Below, piece after piece: positions 9,818 to 19,172 of a stretch of DNA of 64,000 bases. The position numbers and the translations under genes were made by a program. The notes under the pieces were generated by a model, which saw nothing but the letters and a program-made list of their open reading frames with translations, had not been told where the DNA came from and searched no databases. Source of the DNA: Methanomicrobium antiquum. Its GTDB lineage: Archaea > Halobacteriota > Methanomicrobia > Methanomicrobiales > Methanomicrobiaceae. Within the stretch, counting starts at the first letter, position 1. Every line of letters begins with the position of its first letter. The stretch covers positions 806,001 to 870,000 of the forward strand of contig NZ_CP091092.1 of NCBI RefSeq assembly GCF_029633915.1, read 5' to 3'.

Positions 9818-10111
9818 TTATAATTTCTGTGGTTTTAGATGTTGTGGTCTTGAGACGACAATTTTTGTTGCATTACCGTCTTTTATTTCAAGCATCCATG
9901 CGCGTCCCTGCTTCCCAAGAATTGTACCTGTTCTTCCATGGAATCTGCGGTGTGGCATGCCTGACTGAACACTTGGATCCACTACTATGTGAACCTTTTG
10001 TCCTTCCTCAAACTGCTGAATTACAGTTGTTACGGGTGCAAGACCGCGTTTTCTGAGATCTTTTTGATATTTATAGCGTGTTTTCTTTCTCTGACCATTG
10101 TGATGTGCCAT
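9818..10111 (-). CDS. rpl21e: Large-subunit ribosomal protein L21e
   Basis: A basic 97-residue protein with the family pattern MAHHNGQRKKTRYKYQ at the start and HRRFHGRTGTILGKQGRAW in the SH3-like core. It is a structural component of the archaeal/eukaryotic 50S/60S subunit. It is separated from pus10 by only 2 bp and precedes rpo4, so all three are probably on one transcript. Confidence 0.97.
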   Translation of the reverse strand: MAHHNGQRKKTRYKYQKDLRKRGLAPVTTVIQQFEEGQKVHIVVDPSVQSGMPHRRFHGRTGTILGKQGRAWMLEIKDGNATKIVVSRPQHLKPQKL

Positions 10112-10113
10112 GT

Positions 10114-11367
10114 TTAACTCTCCAATTCATTCTGGTTCTCAGGAACTATTCCTTCAACCATTATAACATCAAGACTGGCAACGTGAGCCGGGCATCCGAG
10201 CTTTTCAGAAAAACTCGGTTCAGTCCTGCCGTTGTCACCTGATATGAGCTCTTTGATGTAAAGACCGGCATCTCCAAGAATTGTTATTCTAAACATGCCG
10301 TCTTCAACATCAGTACACTCAATATCAAGACATTTGCGTTTTCGTATGAGATCTGCTCTTCTATGTGATACTCTGTCAGGGGTGCGCTGGTTGATTGTCA
10401 TCCCTTTGAGGTCATTAAGGGCGGATTGCACGTCATTTATCGAAATATCGCCGTCTACTTTTACCAGAATGCTGTACTTTTTATGCGCTTTGCCGGATTT
10501 AAGGGTTTCCACCTCACGCCTGTCACTAATGTGATCCAGAGTAATTTCAACTCTTTTATCAGCACTTTTGTTGACAAGCGCTTGTAAATCTTTCAACGGA
10601 ACGCTTCTGATTTTAGGTTCAATAAGTTCAATTACAAAGGGTCTGCCTGTACCAAGCATTCTTGCATCAATATCTTCTCTTCCTGCACCGTGAAGTATCG
10701 CATCTGTTGCATTGCAGGCATCCATGATAGGTCTTCCAATCAGCTCTTCAACTGAATCCTGATACATTTTGCCTGTAAAATTGCACCTTTCACAACCTTT
10801 GCCGTGGCATTCTCTGCAATACCAGCGTGTCTGCGGGATACCTCTTTCATACTTCATGTAGCGGCCATAAATGTAGAGAGAATTTACCTGGACGTCTACC
10901 TCTTCTGAAGCAATATCACAGACAATTACAATATCCGGACGTTTGAAATCCACCTGACTTTTTGTAATTGCACTTACTGCTTTACCTGTTTCCCTGTTGA
11001 ATTCTGCTTTTATCGGTTCCGGATGCAAAAGAGATAGATCTGTCCATACCATCTCTTCACTTTCTGTTACAAGAGGAGGTACTTTACATCCTACAAGAAT
11101 TGTTTTGTGTTCGTAAGGCTCTAAGGCTTTTTTTATCTTTTCAGCCCAGAATTCTGTTTTATCAAACAGGTTTCCGCAAATCCAGCAGACTTCTTCTTCT
11201 CTTGTATAAGGCAGATTCTTCTCTAGTGCAAGAGTAATTCTAAGTGCATTCCCTCTTTCAGAATTTGAAAGGCCGTGTGAACTTTTACCGAACATTCTTC
11301 CAAGACAGTGATCGCAGACAGGCCCGTATTTGAGTATTTCTTCTGCTGTTTGTAATATATCGCTCAT
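10114..11367 (-). CDS. pus10: tRNA pseudouridine synthase Pus10
   Basis: Makes pseudouridine 54 and 55 in the T-loop of archaeal tRNAs. The 417-residue protein has an N-terminal zinc module (CDHC at 19-22, CWIC about 61-64), a THUMP-like region, a second cysteine cluster (CRECHGKGCERC) and the catalytic segment HGAGREDIDARMLG with its Asp near residue 240. It overlaps trmY by 4 bp. TrmY methylates pseudouridine 54, so the two genes form consecutive steps of m1-pseudouridine-54 formation. Confidence 0.95.
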   Translation of the reverse strand: MSDILQTAEEILKYGPVCDHCLGRMFGKSSHGLSNSERGNALRITLALEKNLPYTREEEVCWICGNLFDKTEFWAEKIKKALEPYEHKTILVGCKVPPLVTESEEMVWTDLSLLHPEPIKAEFNRETGKAVSAITKSQVDFKRPDIVIVCDIASEEVDVQVNSLYIYGRYMKYERGIPQTRWYCRECHGKGCERCNFTGKMYQDSVEELIGRPIMDACNATDAILHGAGREDIDARMLGTGRPFVIELIEPKIRSVPLKDLQALVNKSADKRVEITLDHISDRREVETLKSGKAHKKYSILVKVDGDISINDVQSALNDLKGMTINQRTPDRVSHRRADLIRKRKCLDIECTDVEDGMFRITILGDAGLYIKELISGDNGRTEPSFSEKLGCPAHVASLDVIMVEGIVPENQNELES

Positions 11368-11936
11368 AGTTTTCTCCTGTCAAACTCGTTTAGGATGACA
11401 GTTATTGTATGGTCGGCATGCATGACCTTAGGGCCTGCAGATATTTTTGGCAGGTCTATTATAAGTTCAGTTTCTTCATCTGTAAAGTTTAGATGATCAG
11501 ATAACAAATATGAATCCGGGACATTTTGGATATCACGTATATCTTCTCCATTTTCATCTAAAATTGTAACATCTATCTCTTCAAGTAGAGTTTTGAGACC
11601 ACCTTTTCGTATATACACTCCGGGTGTTGATTCTCTGAACTTTTCGCCACAGGGAAGGGTTAGTGCCTTTTTAATGAGCGCTCCTGTGCTTCTTTCATCA
11701 GGATTTAAGCGCTTTACCTCATTTCCTTTAATGAGTATAGTTATCGGCGGGTTTGGCTCTCCCAAAAGAATAAGATAGCACCAAACATCCTCTCTTAGAG
11801 AGTGTGAAAGAAAAAAGCAGGAATTTACAGATCTGCATAAAACATCCATTCTTCCTGCGCTTCCCGGCATATCATTAAGGGAAAATTCTCCGGAGGTCGT
11901 TGCTTTATGACCGGTTATAATAAAGCGTTTAATCAA
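11364..11936 (-). CDS. trmY: tRNA (pseudouridine54-N1)-methyltransferase TrmY
   Basis: A SPOUT-fold methyltransferase (formerly DUF358) that converts pseudouridine 54 of tRNA to N1-methylpseudouridine. The 190-residue protein starts [20 protein letters not shown], contains [18 protein letters not shown], and ends with the knot region near [19 protein letters not shown]. It overlaps srp54 upstream and pus10 downstream by 4 bp each, indicating a tightly coupled operon. Confidence 0.94.
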   Translation of the reverse strand: MIKRFIITGHKATTSGEFSLNDMPGSAGRMDVLCRSVNSCFFLSHSLREDVWCYLILLGEPNPPITILIKGNEVKRLNPDERSTGALIKKALTLPCGEKFRESTPGVYIRKGGLKTLLEEIDVTILDENGEDIRDIQNVPDSYLLSDHLNFTDEETELIIDLPKISAGPKVMHADHTITVILNEFDRRKL

Positions 11937-13261
11937 TTCTGCATCCCGCCGAATTTCTTCATCATACGCTGCATATTGAATTTTCCGCCGCCCATTCCTT
12001 TAAATCCTTTAAGTGTGCGTTGCATTGTTTTGTAATATTTCAAAAGCTCTCTGACTTCTTCCGGAGTTGCACCTGCGCCTGTTGATATTCTCTGGACACG
12101 CGAACCGCTTATCATTGACGGATTGTCAAGTTCAGCATTTGTCATTGAGTCCATTATAACCTTGTAGCGTTCCATTTTTTTCCCGGTTACATCAAATGCA
12201 TCCTGAGGGATTTCCAGACCGCCAAGAGGAAGCATGGACATGACCTGCTTTAAAGGCCCCATTTTTTTGAGTGATTCAAGCTGTTTGTACATATCACGAA
12301 GGGTGAATTTGCCCTTCATCATTGCATTAACATCAAAATCATCCTCACCCATTGCCTCTTCGGCACGCTCCATTAATGCACGGAGATCGCCCATTCCAAG
12401 AAGACGTGATATAAATCTGTCAGGATCGAAGCGTTCGAGATCTTCGATTGTCTCTCCGCTTCCGATAAATACAATTCCAGAACCTGTTTCAGCAACAGCG
12501 GAGAGCGCCCCTCCTCCTTTTGCAGTACCGTCCATTTTAGTGATTATTACACCATCGATACTGATTGCTTCATGGAATCTTGCTGCCTGTTCGCGTGCCT
12601 GCTGGCCCAGTGCCGCATCAATAACAAGCCAGCGATGAGTTGCTTTTGTAATATTGTTAAGCTCAATTATTTCATCAATAAGTGAGTCTTCAAGTGCATG
12701 TCTTCCCTGAGTATCAATAAGCAAAACTTCGGTGTTTTTAAGCTCTTTAATTCCGGCTTTGACAATTTTTACTGCATCTGTTTCTGCAGGCTCACCATAG
12801 CAGGGAACATTGACTTTATTGCAGAGTGTTTTTAACTGATCATATGCGCCGGGGCGGAAAACATCGGCGCATATTACACCGACACGAAGACCTTTTTTTT
12901 GGAAGAAGCGGGCAAGTTTGCCTGTTGTAGTTGTCTTTCCGCTTCCCTGAAGACCTGCCATAAGAATAGTCTGCGGGCCGAGTGTCACTTCGCATTCTTT
13001 GCCCATCAGTTTTACAAGCTCCTGATAGACTATTCGAAGAACATGCTCACGCACATTCATACCTTTTGGCGGCTCTTCATCAAGAGCACGTTCTTTTATG
13101 GATTTGGAAAGACCCATTACGAGTTTAACATTGACATCTGACTGAAGCAGGACTCTTTGAAGATCTTTTACAAGTTCTTCAACTGCGGCTCTGTCAATGA
13201 CAGTTTTGCCTGCCAGTTTTTTCATTGCATCCTTAAGACCGGTACCAAGACGGTCAAGCAT
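11933..13261 (-). CDS. srp54: Signal recognition particle protein SRP54
   Basis: GTPase subunit of SRP that binds signal sequences and 7S RNA. The 442 residues comprise the N domain, the G domain with [15 protein letters not shown] (about 104-118), DTQGRH and TKMDG motifs, and a C-terminal M domain rich in Met and Gly (ending near [18 protein letters not shown]). Its ATG shares one base with the ftsY stop (TGATG), so receptor and SRP subunit are translationally coupled. Confidence 0.97.
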   Translation of the reverse strand: MLDRLGTGLKDAMKKLAGKTVIDRAAVEELVKDLQRVLLQSDVNVKLVMGLSKSIKERALDEEPPKGMNVREHVLRIVYQELVKLMGKECEVTLGPQTILMAGLQGSGKTTTTGKLARFFQKKGLRVGVICADVFRPGAYDQLKTLCNKVNVPCYGEPAETDAVKIVKAGIKELKNTEVLLIDTQGRHALEDSLIDEIIELNNITKATHRWLVIDAALGQQAREQAARFHEAISIDGVIITKMDGTAKGGGALSAVAETGSGIVFIGSGETIEDLERFDPDRFISRLLGMGDLRALMERAEEAMGEDDFDVNAMMKGKFTLRDMYKQLESLKKMGPLKQVMSMLPLGGLEIPQDAFDVTGKKMERYKVIMDSMTNAELDNPSMISGSRVQRISTGAGATPEEVRELLKYYKTMQRTLKGFKGMGGGKFNMQRMMKKFGGMQN

Positions 13262-14403
13262 CAGATATCAGCTCCAAGTAATTCATTAACTATTTTTTCA
13301 GGCTCAAAAGGTATTACATCATCGTATCCCTGGCCTACTCCAAGAAACATAATGGGCTTTTTAATCGTGTGCGTTATTGATATTGCAGCACCGCCTTTTG
13401 TATCCATATCTGCTTTTGTCAGAACAACAGTGTCAGTTCCAACTGCGTTGTTGAATTCTTCTGCTCTTATTACAGCGTCATTTCCTGCAACTGCCTCATC
13501 AACATATGCCACAATATCAGGTTTCATAACACGTCTGATTTTTTCAAGCTGATTCATCAGGTTAGCGCGATTGTGAAATCTTCCTGCAGTGTCTGCCAAA
13601 ACCACATCAATATTATGTGCTTTGGCATAGCTTACTGCATCAAAAAGAACTGCAGATGGATCAGCGCCTTCCTGGTGATTAATTACCTTAACACCTACTC
13701 TTTCTGCGTGAGTCTTCATCTGTTCATTTGCACCTGCACGGAATGTATCTCCTGAACCAATTACAACAGAATATCCGTTATTTTTCAGATAATGTGCAAC
13801 TTTTGCAATTGTTGTGGTTTTTCCGGCACCATTTACACCTGTAAAAAGTATCTTTACTGGCTTTTCGTGTAAATTGATATATTCAGTTAATGAAAACCCT
13901 TCTCCTAAAACCTCCATTAAAGCCTCTTTTAACGCAATTTTTACAAAATCTTCAGATGAGGTTCTTAATTTGCGCTTCTGGCCGACAATGGATTTTTTCA
14001 TATGAGAAATAATCGTATCAACGGCATCAAATGCAACATCATTTTCAAGAAGAATCATCTCAAGTTCGTCAAGAGGTTCCTGAATGTCCTTTTCAGAGAG
14101 AAGAATTTCCCTTTCAGTTACAAGAACTTTTAATTTTTTAGCAAAAGATGCCTTTTTTGGTTCAGTTGGAGATACTTCTGCAGGAGATACAGATAATTCG
14201 TCTGCATCGTGTAAAATCTGATTTTCAGAAAAGGAATTTGTTTTCGTTTCAGCTTTTTGTTGCGTTTCTGTTACTTCCAAAACAGCTGACGGGATTTCCT
14301 TTTGTAAATCCCCTGTAGCTGATTCGTTTGCAATAGATTCGTCTATACTTGATCCAAATTTTTTTGAAACGCCTTTAAGTTTTTCTTTAAGAGACTTGAA
14401 CAT
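13261..14403 (-). CDS. ftsY: SRP receptor FtsY
   Basis: Membrane-associated GTPase that docks SRP54. The 380-residue protein has a variable N-terminal A region (about 1-85) rich in Glu, Ser and Lys, and an NG domain with [15 protein letters not shown] near 188-202, [13 protein letters not shown] and [12 protein letters not shown]. No transmembrane helix is seen, as usual for archaeal FtsY. It lies between the prefoldin alpha gene and srp54. Confidence 0.97.
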   Translation of the reverse strand: MFKSLKEKLKGVSKKFGSSIDESIANESATGDLQKEIPSAVLEVTETQQKAETKTNSFSENQILHDADELSVSPAEVSPTEPKKASFAKKLKVLVTEREILLSEKDIQEPLDELEMILLENDVAFDAVDTIISHMKKSIVGQKRKLRTSSEDFVKIALKEALMEVLGEGFSLTEYINLHEKPVKILFTGVNGAGKTTTIAKVAHYLKNNGYSVVIGSGDTFRAGANEQMKTHAERVGVKVINHQEGADPSAVLFDAVSYAKAHNIDVVLADTAGRFHNRANLMNQLEKIRRVMKPDIVAYVDEAVAGNDAVIRAEEFNNAVGTDTVVLTKADMDTKGGAAISITHTIKKPIMFLGVGQGYDDVIPFEPEKIVNELLGADI

Positions 14404-14431
14404 AACTGATCAGAGCTCATTTTATGCCTTT

Positions 14432-14866
14432 TTATTCCTGCATTTGTTTGTATGCAGACTCAATCTTTTTAGCAATATCATTTGCCTGTTTCTGCATTTG
14501 TGAGATAGACTCAGTTATCTTTTTCTCAAGTGCTTCCATCTCTTTGGCACGGTCGGCAAGGTATGATGCCGTATCTTCACAGCTTTTTTCAACTACAACA
14601 TCTGATCCGATGTTTAAGAGAATAACATCCTTTTCAACCGGTTTTACCTTAATAGATGCACCGCCTCCCAGTTGTAGGAGAACAGTATTTTCAGGATTTT
14701 CTTTAATAGTACTAATTGTGTCAACCGCAGTCAGGGATTCAAGTCTGCGCTGCTCAATCATCTGAAGCTGAGCTGAGTATGCCTCTATCTCCTGTCCAAA
14801 CTCGTTTAGGTACTGTTGAAGCATCTGTACTTCACGAGGGTCAACTTTTTCCAAATTACTCACCAT
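14432..14866 (-). CDS. pfdA: Prefoldin alpha subunit
   Basis: A subunit of the hexameric chaperone that hands unfolded proteins to the thermosome. The 144 residues show two long coiled-coil helices (about 5-50 and 100-142) flanking a beta-hairpin core with LLQLGGGASIKVKPVEKDVI, the prefoldin alpha pattern. The gene start overlaps the end of rpl18a by 11 bp. Confidence 0.94.
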   Translation of the reverse strand: MVSNLEKVDPREVQMLQQYLNEFGQEIEAYSAQLQMIEQRRLESLTAVDTISTIKENPENTVLLQLGGGASIKVKPVEKDVILLNIGSDVVVEKSCEDTASYLADRAKEMEALEKKITESISQMQKQANDIAKKIESAYKQMQE

Positions 14867-15047
14867 CTATAAGTCTGACACCGTCTATTTTAATATAATT
14901 TCTCTTTAAACGGTGTTTGCTTCCGATAATTGTATAGATTCTTTCGGTAGCCTGTTTTTCGTTTGGTGCAAATACTTCTTTTTTGAAAGGCTGATAATCA
15001 AAGCCGCTTTTAAAGTTGCCCTGCACTTCAAATTTCTGGTCTGCCAT
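14856..15047 (-). CDS. rpl18a: Large-subunit ribosomal protein L18Ae (LX)
   Basis: A 63-residue protein, short like other archaeal LX proteins. It has VQGNFKSGFDYQPFKKEV at the N-terminus and the IIGSKHRLKRNYIKIDGV motif toward the C-terminus. It is a structural protein of the 50S subunit. It lies 14 bp after aIF6 and overlaps prefoldin alpha, the typical archaeal order aIF6-L18Ae-prefoldin alpha. Confidence 0.95.
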   Translation of the reverse strand: MADQKFEVQGNFKSGFDYQPFKKEVFAPNEKQATERIYTIIGSKHRLKRNYIKIDGVRLIDGE

Positions 15048-15061
15048 TTTATAATAACTCC

Positions 15062-15721
15062 TTATTCAAATCCGAATACTTCTTCAATTCTTCCAAGTTC
15101 ATAGCCGCTTGTGGAGATTCCTGCAAGATATGACTTACTGTTGGCAATAAGTCCTGTGCCAACAAGACTACTTCCCATATTAACAGTGCCTGTTCCTATC
15201 GGAAGTGATGTTATATCTTCAATTTCTTTTATTTCCTGAGCCGTTATTCCCGGACTTACAAGAATACCTGTGTTTGTTGCAACCGCAGCCATACCAACTG
15301 TCGGTATTCCTCCTATAGTCATCATAACTACAGGAACGTCTAAAAATTCAGATATTTTTTCTGCATATCTGTCCGGAAGATTTGGATGAACCAGTGCAAT
15401 CTCATCATTTGCAAGGATAATGTTTCCAGCAGCATTCATTGTTCTGCTCAGAAACATTACATTTGAACAATTTTTTAAGACTGCAGATTCTTCCGGTGTT
15501 GCAAGACCGCTTGTAATAAGTCCGTTGCTGTTGCCCACAAGCAATGAGCCTATGATCGAACTTCCCTGTATTGTGGTTTTTATTACCTCAATACCAAATT
15601 TTTTCTCAACAGCACTCACGTATTCTTCCGTAGCATTAAGCGGTACAACCGCAAAGTCCTCGAATACACGTGTGTACACACCTATATTTTCGTCACCGGC
15701 AAAGTCGATCGTTTCTAACAT
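15062..15721 (-). CDS. eif6: Translation initiation factor aIF6
   Basis: Anti-association factor that binds the 50S subunit and blocks premature joining. The 219 residues begin MLETIDFAGDENIGVYTRVF, the usual N-terminus, so ATG 15721 is chosen over a longer in-frame start reaching into rpl31e. The fivefold pseudo-symmetric repeat pattern is visible as recurring GSL/GTG segments (GSLLVGNSNGL, MGSSLVGTGLIANS). It begins directly after the L31e stop. Confidence 0.95.
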   Translation of the reverse strand: MLETIDFAGDENIGVYTRVFEDFAVVPLNATEEYVSAVEKKFGIEVIKTTIQGSSIIGSLLVGNSNGLITSGLATPEESAVLKNCSNVMFLSRTMNAAGNIILANDEIALVHPNLPDRYAEKISEFLDVPVVMMTIGGIPTVGMAAVATNTGILVSPGITAQEIKEIEDITSLPIGTGTVNMGSSLVGTGLIANSKSYLAGISTSGYELGRIEEVFGFE

Positions 15722-15722
15722 T

Positions 15723-15986
15723 TTACTCTTCGGCAAGTTCAGCCTGAACCTGACCGTCCTCAAATTTCATCGCACGAACGCGAATCTTTCTGGGTGGTTT
15801 TTCGCTTCCGCGTTCCCAGATTTTCTCGTTGATGCTTGCATCTATTTTTATGTCTTCACTTTTCATGTGCTGTGCAAGAAAATCACGGATTTCTTTGATT
15901 GCTCTTGGACTGCGCTTCCAGCGTGGAGCCTTTTTTACATCTCTAAGAGGGATAATGTAAATTTGTTCTTTTAATACATCTGCCAT
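15723..15986 (-). CDS. rpl31e: Large-subunit ribosomal protein L31e
   Basis: A basic protein of 87 residues with [21 protein letters not shown] and the [11 protein letters not shown]-terminal pattern of L31e. Two starts are possible. ATG 15986 has an AAGGTG ribosome binding site about 8 nt upstream, inside the end of rpl39e. GTG 15995 would make a 4-bp GTGA overlap with the rpl39e stop but covers that site. I prefer the ATG. Confidence 0.95.
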   Translation of the reverse strand: MADVLKEQIYIIPLRDVKKAPRWKRSPRAIKEIRDFLAQHMKSEDIKIDASINEKIWERGSEKPPRKIRVRAMKFEDGQVQAELAEE

Positions 15987-15991
15987 TTTGC

Positions 15992-16144
15992 TCACACCTT
16001 TAATTTACTGCGTCTCCAGTTGCGTCTGCAAGGGTGAGTCACAACATTACGCTTTGTCTTAATCATAACCCATGCTGGCACACGGCGGTTTTGCTCGCAT
16101 GCTTTGCCAAGTCTAATTTTTCTTGCTTTTGTTACTTTGCTCAT
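15992..16144 (-). CDS. rpl39e: Large-subunit ribosomal protein L39e
   Basis: A very small (50 residues), strongly basic protein found by direct translation of the gap between rpl31e and the PP-loop gene. It begins [20 protein letters not shown], continues with [13 protein letters not shown] and ends [11 protein letters not shown], matching the L39e family in length and pattern. It lines the peptide exit tunnel of the 50S subunit. L39e followed by L31e and aIF6 is the standard archaeal order. Confidence 0.96.
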   Translation of the reverse strand: MSKVTKARKIRLGKACEQNRRVPAWVMIKTKRNVVTHPCRRNWRRSKLKV

Positions 16145-16753
16145 TTAAATATCACCACTTTGATTTTTGCAGGCTTTTTTGATAACGAGAGACTGCTCAT
16201 GGTGGCCTGGAAATATTTTATATGGATCTGTTTCTTTGGCATTGAATGCCGCACGGATTTCATTTTCATAGTCCCCGTTTGTAATTTCGCCTGTTTCACC
16301 GTATAAAACGATGAAGTGCTTTTCTACAAGGCGGTTGACTTCTCTTCTTCCAAATCCGAGCAGAGGCCGCACGAGGGCGCAATTATACTTTCCTTCAAGG
16401 CTTTGAACCTCAGCATAATTTAGCATGGGCACACGGTCATTCAGTCGTGTCCCGTCCCCTATTACATCATACTCCTGACAAAGAGCATTGATGGCGCATC
16501 TGTGCACAAAGTTGATGGCTTCGTTTGGATATCCGCTCTCAACCATCATATCCATAACAATACTAAGCAGTCCTTCTTCAAAGACTCTTTTTTTCAGAGG
16601 TAAACCCAGAACTTCCGAGGCTTTTTCAACACCTGTAATCTGTGTATTTTTGTCAAAGACAAAGGTGTTGAGTTCTACTTCATAGTCTCTTGAAAGCATA
16701 AATGCCGCAAGAGAACTGTCCTTGCCTCCGCTGAAGAGTACTCCGGCTTTCAT
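16145..16753 (-). CDS. PP-loop superfamily ATPase (predicted)
   Basis: A 202-residue protein with an N-terminal pyrophosphate-binding loop FSGGKDSSLAAF (7-18), the signature of PP-loop ATPases that adenylate a substrate before thiolation or amidation. Other conserved-looking parts are DVIGDGTRLNDRVP (about 96-109) and RPLLGFGRREVNRLV (about 128-142). It resembles small archaeal PP-loop proteins annotated as asparagine-synthase-like or tRNA-modifying; the substrate is unknown. It ends one base before rpl39e and begins at the PDCD5-like stop, so it belongs to the ribosomal operon. Confidence 0.8.
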   Translation of the reverse strand: MKAGVLFSGGKDSSLAAFMLSRDYEVELNTFVFDKNTQITGVEKASEVLGLPLKKRVFEEGLLSIVMDMMVESGYPNEAINFVHRCAINALCQEYDVIGDGTRLNDRVPMLNYAEVQSLEGKYNCALVRPLLGFGRREVNRLVEKHFIVLYGETGEITNGDYENEIRAAFNAKETDPYKIFPGHHEQSLVIKKACKNQSGDI

Positions 16754-17091
16754 TACCTGCGTGTGATGTTATAATCTTTTTTCTCCGGTACAAGTTGTTG
16801 TAGAAGTGCTTTTAACTGGTCATCAGTTATTCGCCCTCTCAGCCGTCCACTTTGAGAAAGCATGACAAGCTGTTGTTCAACAGCTTTTGCAAATTCCGGT
16901 TTGGTCAGCTTAATGGTGTTTAAACGTTCACGTGCTTCCGGTTCGAGAATCTGCATTAATACAAGATGTATTTGGGCTTCAGCCTGTTTTTGTCTTTGAA
17001 GCTCTTCTTCCATACCAGCCTGATCCATCTGTTGGCGCTGGAGTTCTGCCATACGTTTTCTACGAATTTCTGCAAGTTCATCGTCACCCAT
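16753..17091 (-). CDS. PDCD5-family DNA-binding protein
   Basis: A 112-residue member of the PDCD5/TFAR19 family. It has a charged N-terminal helix (ELAEIRRKRMAELQRQQ) followed by the compact helical core with LEPEARERLNTIKLTKPE, as in archaeal homologues. Archaeal members are annotated as DNA-binding proteins of uncertain role. Placement directly after S19e is conserved in archaea. Confidence 0.92.
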   Translation of the reverse strand: MGDDELAEIRRKRMAELQRQQMDQAGMEEELQRQKQAEAQIHLVLMQILEPEARERLNTIKLTKPEFAKAVEQQLVMLSQSGRLRGRITDDQLKALLQQLVPEKKDYNITRR

Positions 17092-17108
17092 TAATCATCA
17101 CCAAAATA

Positions 17109-17558
17109 TTAGTATTTGCTCAATCCGGGAATCTGTTCGACAACTTCTGCTTTAGCACTATTTGCAACACTGTCCATGAACTTTCTGCCTTCTGCAGAAA
17201 TCACACGGCCTTCAGGTGTGTTTTTGATATACCCTGCAGATTCGAGCTGCTGAAGGAGTTTGCGTGTTACAGAACCTGAACCTCTCTTAAACTGGTTTGG
17301 TTTTGTGCCTCTGTTTTTCTTTCCGCCATAAAAGGATCTGAGTCTCTGAACTCCGACCGGTCCGTCAATGTATACACGGCGCATTACTGATGCGGCTCTT
17401 GTATACCACCAGTCTTCTTCTTTTGGCGGCATCTGTTTGTGAACGCCTGTTTTGGCAAACTCTGCCCATACCGGTGCCTTTATCGAATCGAGCTGTTTAA
17501 GCTCGCCAGCCACTTTTGCGATTAAGACATCCGGTGGAATATCATATACTGTTGTCAT
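17109..17558 (-). CDS. rps19e: Small-subunit ribosomal protein S19e
   Basis: A 149-residue protein with the S19e pattern YDIPPDVLIAKVAGELK at the start, WWYTRAASVMRRVYIDGPVG in the middle and GRVISAEGRKFMDSVA at the end, consistent with a winged-helix fold. It functions in the 30S subunit. It is the first gene after a 5' leader of about 100 nt with two hairpins and a TATA box (17681-17688), and probably heads the run down to ftsY/srp54. Confidence 0.96.
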   Translation of the reverse strand: MTTVYDIPPDVLIAKVAGELKQLDSIKAPVWAEFAKTGVHKQMPPKEEDWWYTRAASVMRRVYIDGPVGVQRLRSFYGGKKNRGTKPNQFKRGSGSVTRKLLQQLESAGYIKNTPEGRVISAEGRKFMDSVANSAKAEVVEQIPGLSKY

Positions 17559-17587
17559 TTTCTAACCACTCTCTAATTTATGCTAAG

Positions 17588-17688
17588 CGTCGTAACCTGA
17601 CGATTTCGGCGTTTTTTTAGGTAGATGCCACGGATGATACCTACGTTTAATTAGCAGTCTCTATATATTGTAAAGATATGTTTTTATA
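17588..17688 (-). promoter_or_regulatory. Promoter and structured 5' leader of the S19e operon
   Basis: On the minus strand a clear TATA box (TATAAAAA, complement of 17681-17688) predicts a start site near 17658. The leader then contains two hairpins: TAGGTA/TACCTA (17638-17643 with 17618-17623, 14-nt loop) and CGTC/GACG (17588-17591 with 17599-17602). Base composition is richer in GC than surrounding spacers. It could be a ribosomal-protein autoregulatory site or a small structured RNA; this is inference. Confidence 0.45.
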
Positions 17689-17819
17689 CCTTTTGAGATA
17701 GAATTCAGAATTTTATTCGCTCAAATCAGAATTACTTGGGAAATATATTCCAAAAAAATAGCAATTGTCTTAAAATATTATAATCCGGGCCTATATTTTC
17801 TTATTTTAGATTTTTTCAT

Positions 17820-18059
17820 TTAATTTTTTTTTTCAAGGACCATTGTCCTTCCACGCACCTGAATCAGATCAGTTCCGCTTTTTTCTGCAATGCTTTCCGG
17901 ATCGATATCCGTGTTTTTCAGCCATTTTATTTTTATTATTCTGTTACTTTTTACCTGACGGCGGATTTCTTCAATGGTATTTTCAGTGCATCCTTTTTTC
18001 CCGATCCAGAGAGTTGCCTTTAGCTGGTTCATCTCTTTTTTGGACTCTTTATTTTTCAT
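17820..18059 (-). CDS. YhbY-like CRM-domain RNA-binding protein
   Basis: A 79-residue single CRM domain with LKATLWIGKKGCTENTIEEI and the IKIKWLK core strand, equivalent to bacterial YhbY. The GKKG loop stands in for the usual GxxG RNA-binding loop. CRM proteins bind rRNA precursors or introns. Its start overlaps the RNase P subunit gene by 11 bp, which supports a ribosome or tRNA processing role. Confidence 0.88.
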   Translation of the reverse strand: MKNKESKKEMNQLKATLWIGKKGCTENTIEEIRRQVKSNRIIKIKWLKNTDIDPESIAEKSGTDLIQVRGRTMVLEKKN

Positions 18060-18375
18060 TTAATTTTTTCTCCGATAATGGATACCTGCGAATATTACCA
18101 CAGGTTTTGCATGTTATAATTATTTTGCCTCTATAAATTCTTGCAGTCATATTAACACCTGGTACAAGAAGATTATAGCACTTTCTGCAAAATTTTCTGT
18201 TATATGGTTTTGGAATTCTGATTCGGTATTTCATTGAGATTTTTCTTGCATGCTGTATGCAGTTATTTGCCAGTGGCGGAGATTTCTTAAAAAAATCATC
18301 GGCAACTTCAAAAAGACGAATAATTCTCTCTTTTGCTAAAGATTTTTGTTTTGATTTGTCATTCCTTTTTGCCAT
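18049..18375 (-). CDS. rnp4: RNase P protein component 4 (Rpp21/Rpr2)
   Basis: Zinc-ribbon protein subunit of archaeal RNase P, which removes tRNA 5' leaders. The 108 residues carry two CxxC pairs (FCRKC near 63-66 and TCKTC near 89-92) after a basic helical N-terminus, and RARKISMKYRIRIP-like spacing typical of Rpp21. It is followed by the overlapping yhbY gene, and the pair lies upstream of S19e as in other Euryarchaeota. Confidence 0.92.
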   Translation of the reverse strand: MAKRNDKSKQKSLAKERIIRLFEVADDFFKKSPPLANNCIQHARKISMKYRIRIPKPYNRKFCRKCYNLLVPGVNMTARIYRGKIIITCKTCGNIRRYPLSEKKLNEK

Positions 18376-18533
18376 GATATTTTTTTAACTCCGCTTATGA
18401 AAAATTAAAATCATTCCAGATGTCCGGTTATATTTGATCTTTATAGGTATAATACAAATGGTATCAATCTCTAAAATAATATGAATTTGCGGTATATTCC
18501 GGATTGTTTTTTAATTATAGCTACTCCATATGA

Positions 18534-19139
18534 TTAATCAAGAATTTTTACCTTTCTTCCTGAGATTTTTATTTTATCTTCACAAAATAGTCTGAGTGCA
18601 TTTGGAAGTGCAATATGTTCTTCTTTTAATATTCTTTTTGTCAACGATTCTTCATCGTCTTCAAAAAATACCGGAACAACATGCTGAAGAATAATCGGCC
18701 CTGTATCCATTCCTTCATCGACAAAATGAACTGTGCATCCTGCAACTTTAACACCGTAGTCAATGGCCTGCTTTTGTGCATGAAGTCCTGTAAATGCCGG
18801 CAAAATTGCAGGGTGAATGTTAATCATTTTTCCTGCAAACTCTTTTGCTGTTTTTGGATCCAAAAGACGCATATATCCTGCAAGGACAAAAAGATCCGGA
18901 TTTATCTCCATCATTGTTTCATGAAGATTTTCGTTATATTCATCTCTTGACTGAAATGAATCAAAATCAAGAATTCTTACAGCTATTCCGGCTTTATCTG
19001 CTCTTTTTATAGAATAGGCACCGGGCTTGTCTGTTATCAGGCAGACTATCTCTGCTTTAATGTATCCGTCATTAATCCTGTCAAGGATTGCCTGAAAATT
19101 AGAACCTCTGCCTGAAGCAAGCACTGCGATGCGTTTCAT
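18534..19139 (-). CDS. purN: Phosphoribosylglycinamide formyltransferase PurN
   Basis: Transfers a formyl group from 10-formyl-tetrahydrofolate (or its archaeal analogue) to GAR in purine synthesis. The 201-residue protein has the N-terminal GRGSNFQAI motif, the active-site segment INIHPAILPAF with catalytic Asn/His (about 106-116) and EGMDTGPII with catalytic Asp near 143. It appears monocistronic. purC lies elsewhere in this window at 32134. Confidence 0.95.
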   Translation of the reverse strand: MKRIAVLASGRGSNFQAILDRINDGYIKAEIVCLITDKPGAYSIKRADKAGIAVRILDFDSFQSRDEYNENLHETMMEINPDLFVLAGYMRLLDPKTAKEFAGKMINIHPAILPAFTGLHAQKQAIDYGVKVAGCTVHFVDEGMDTGPIILQHVVPVFFEDDEESLTKRILKEEHIALPNALRLFCEDKIKISGRKVKILD

Positions 19140-19172
19140 GTAAATAATATCTGAATTTAAAAAGATGAATAA

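Noticed and set aside
17618-17643. C/D box small RNA upstream of S19e
   Set aside because: A CTGA is present, but no proper C box (RTGATGA) is found at suitable spacing on either strand.
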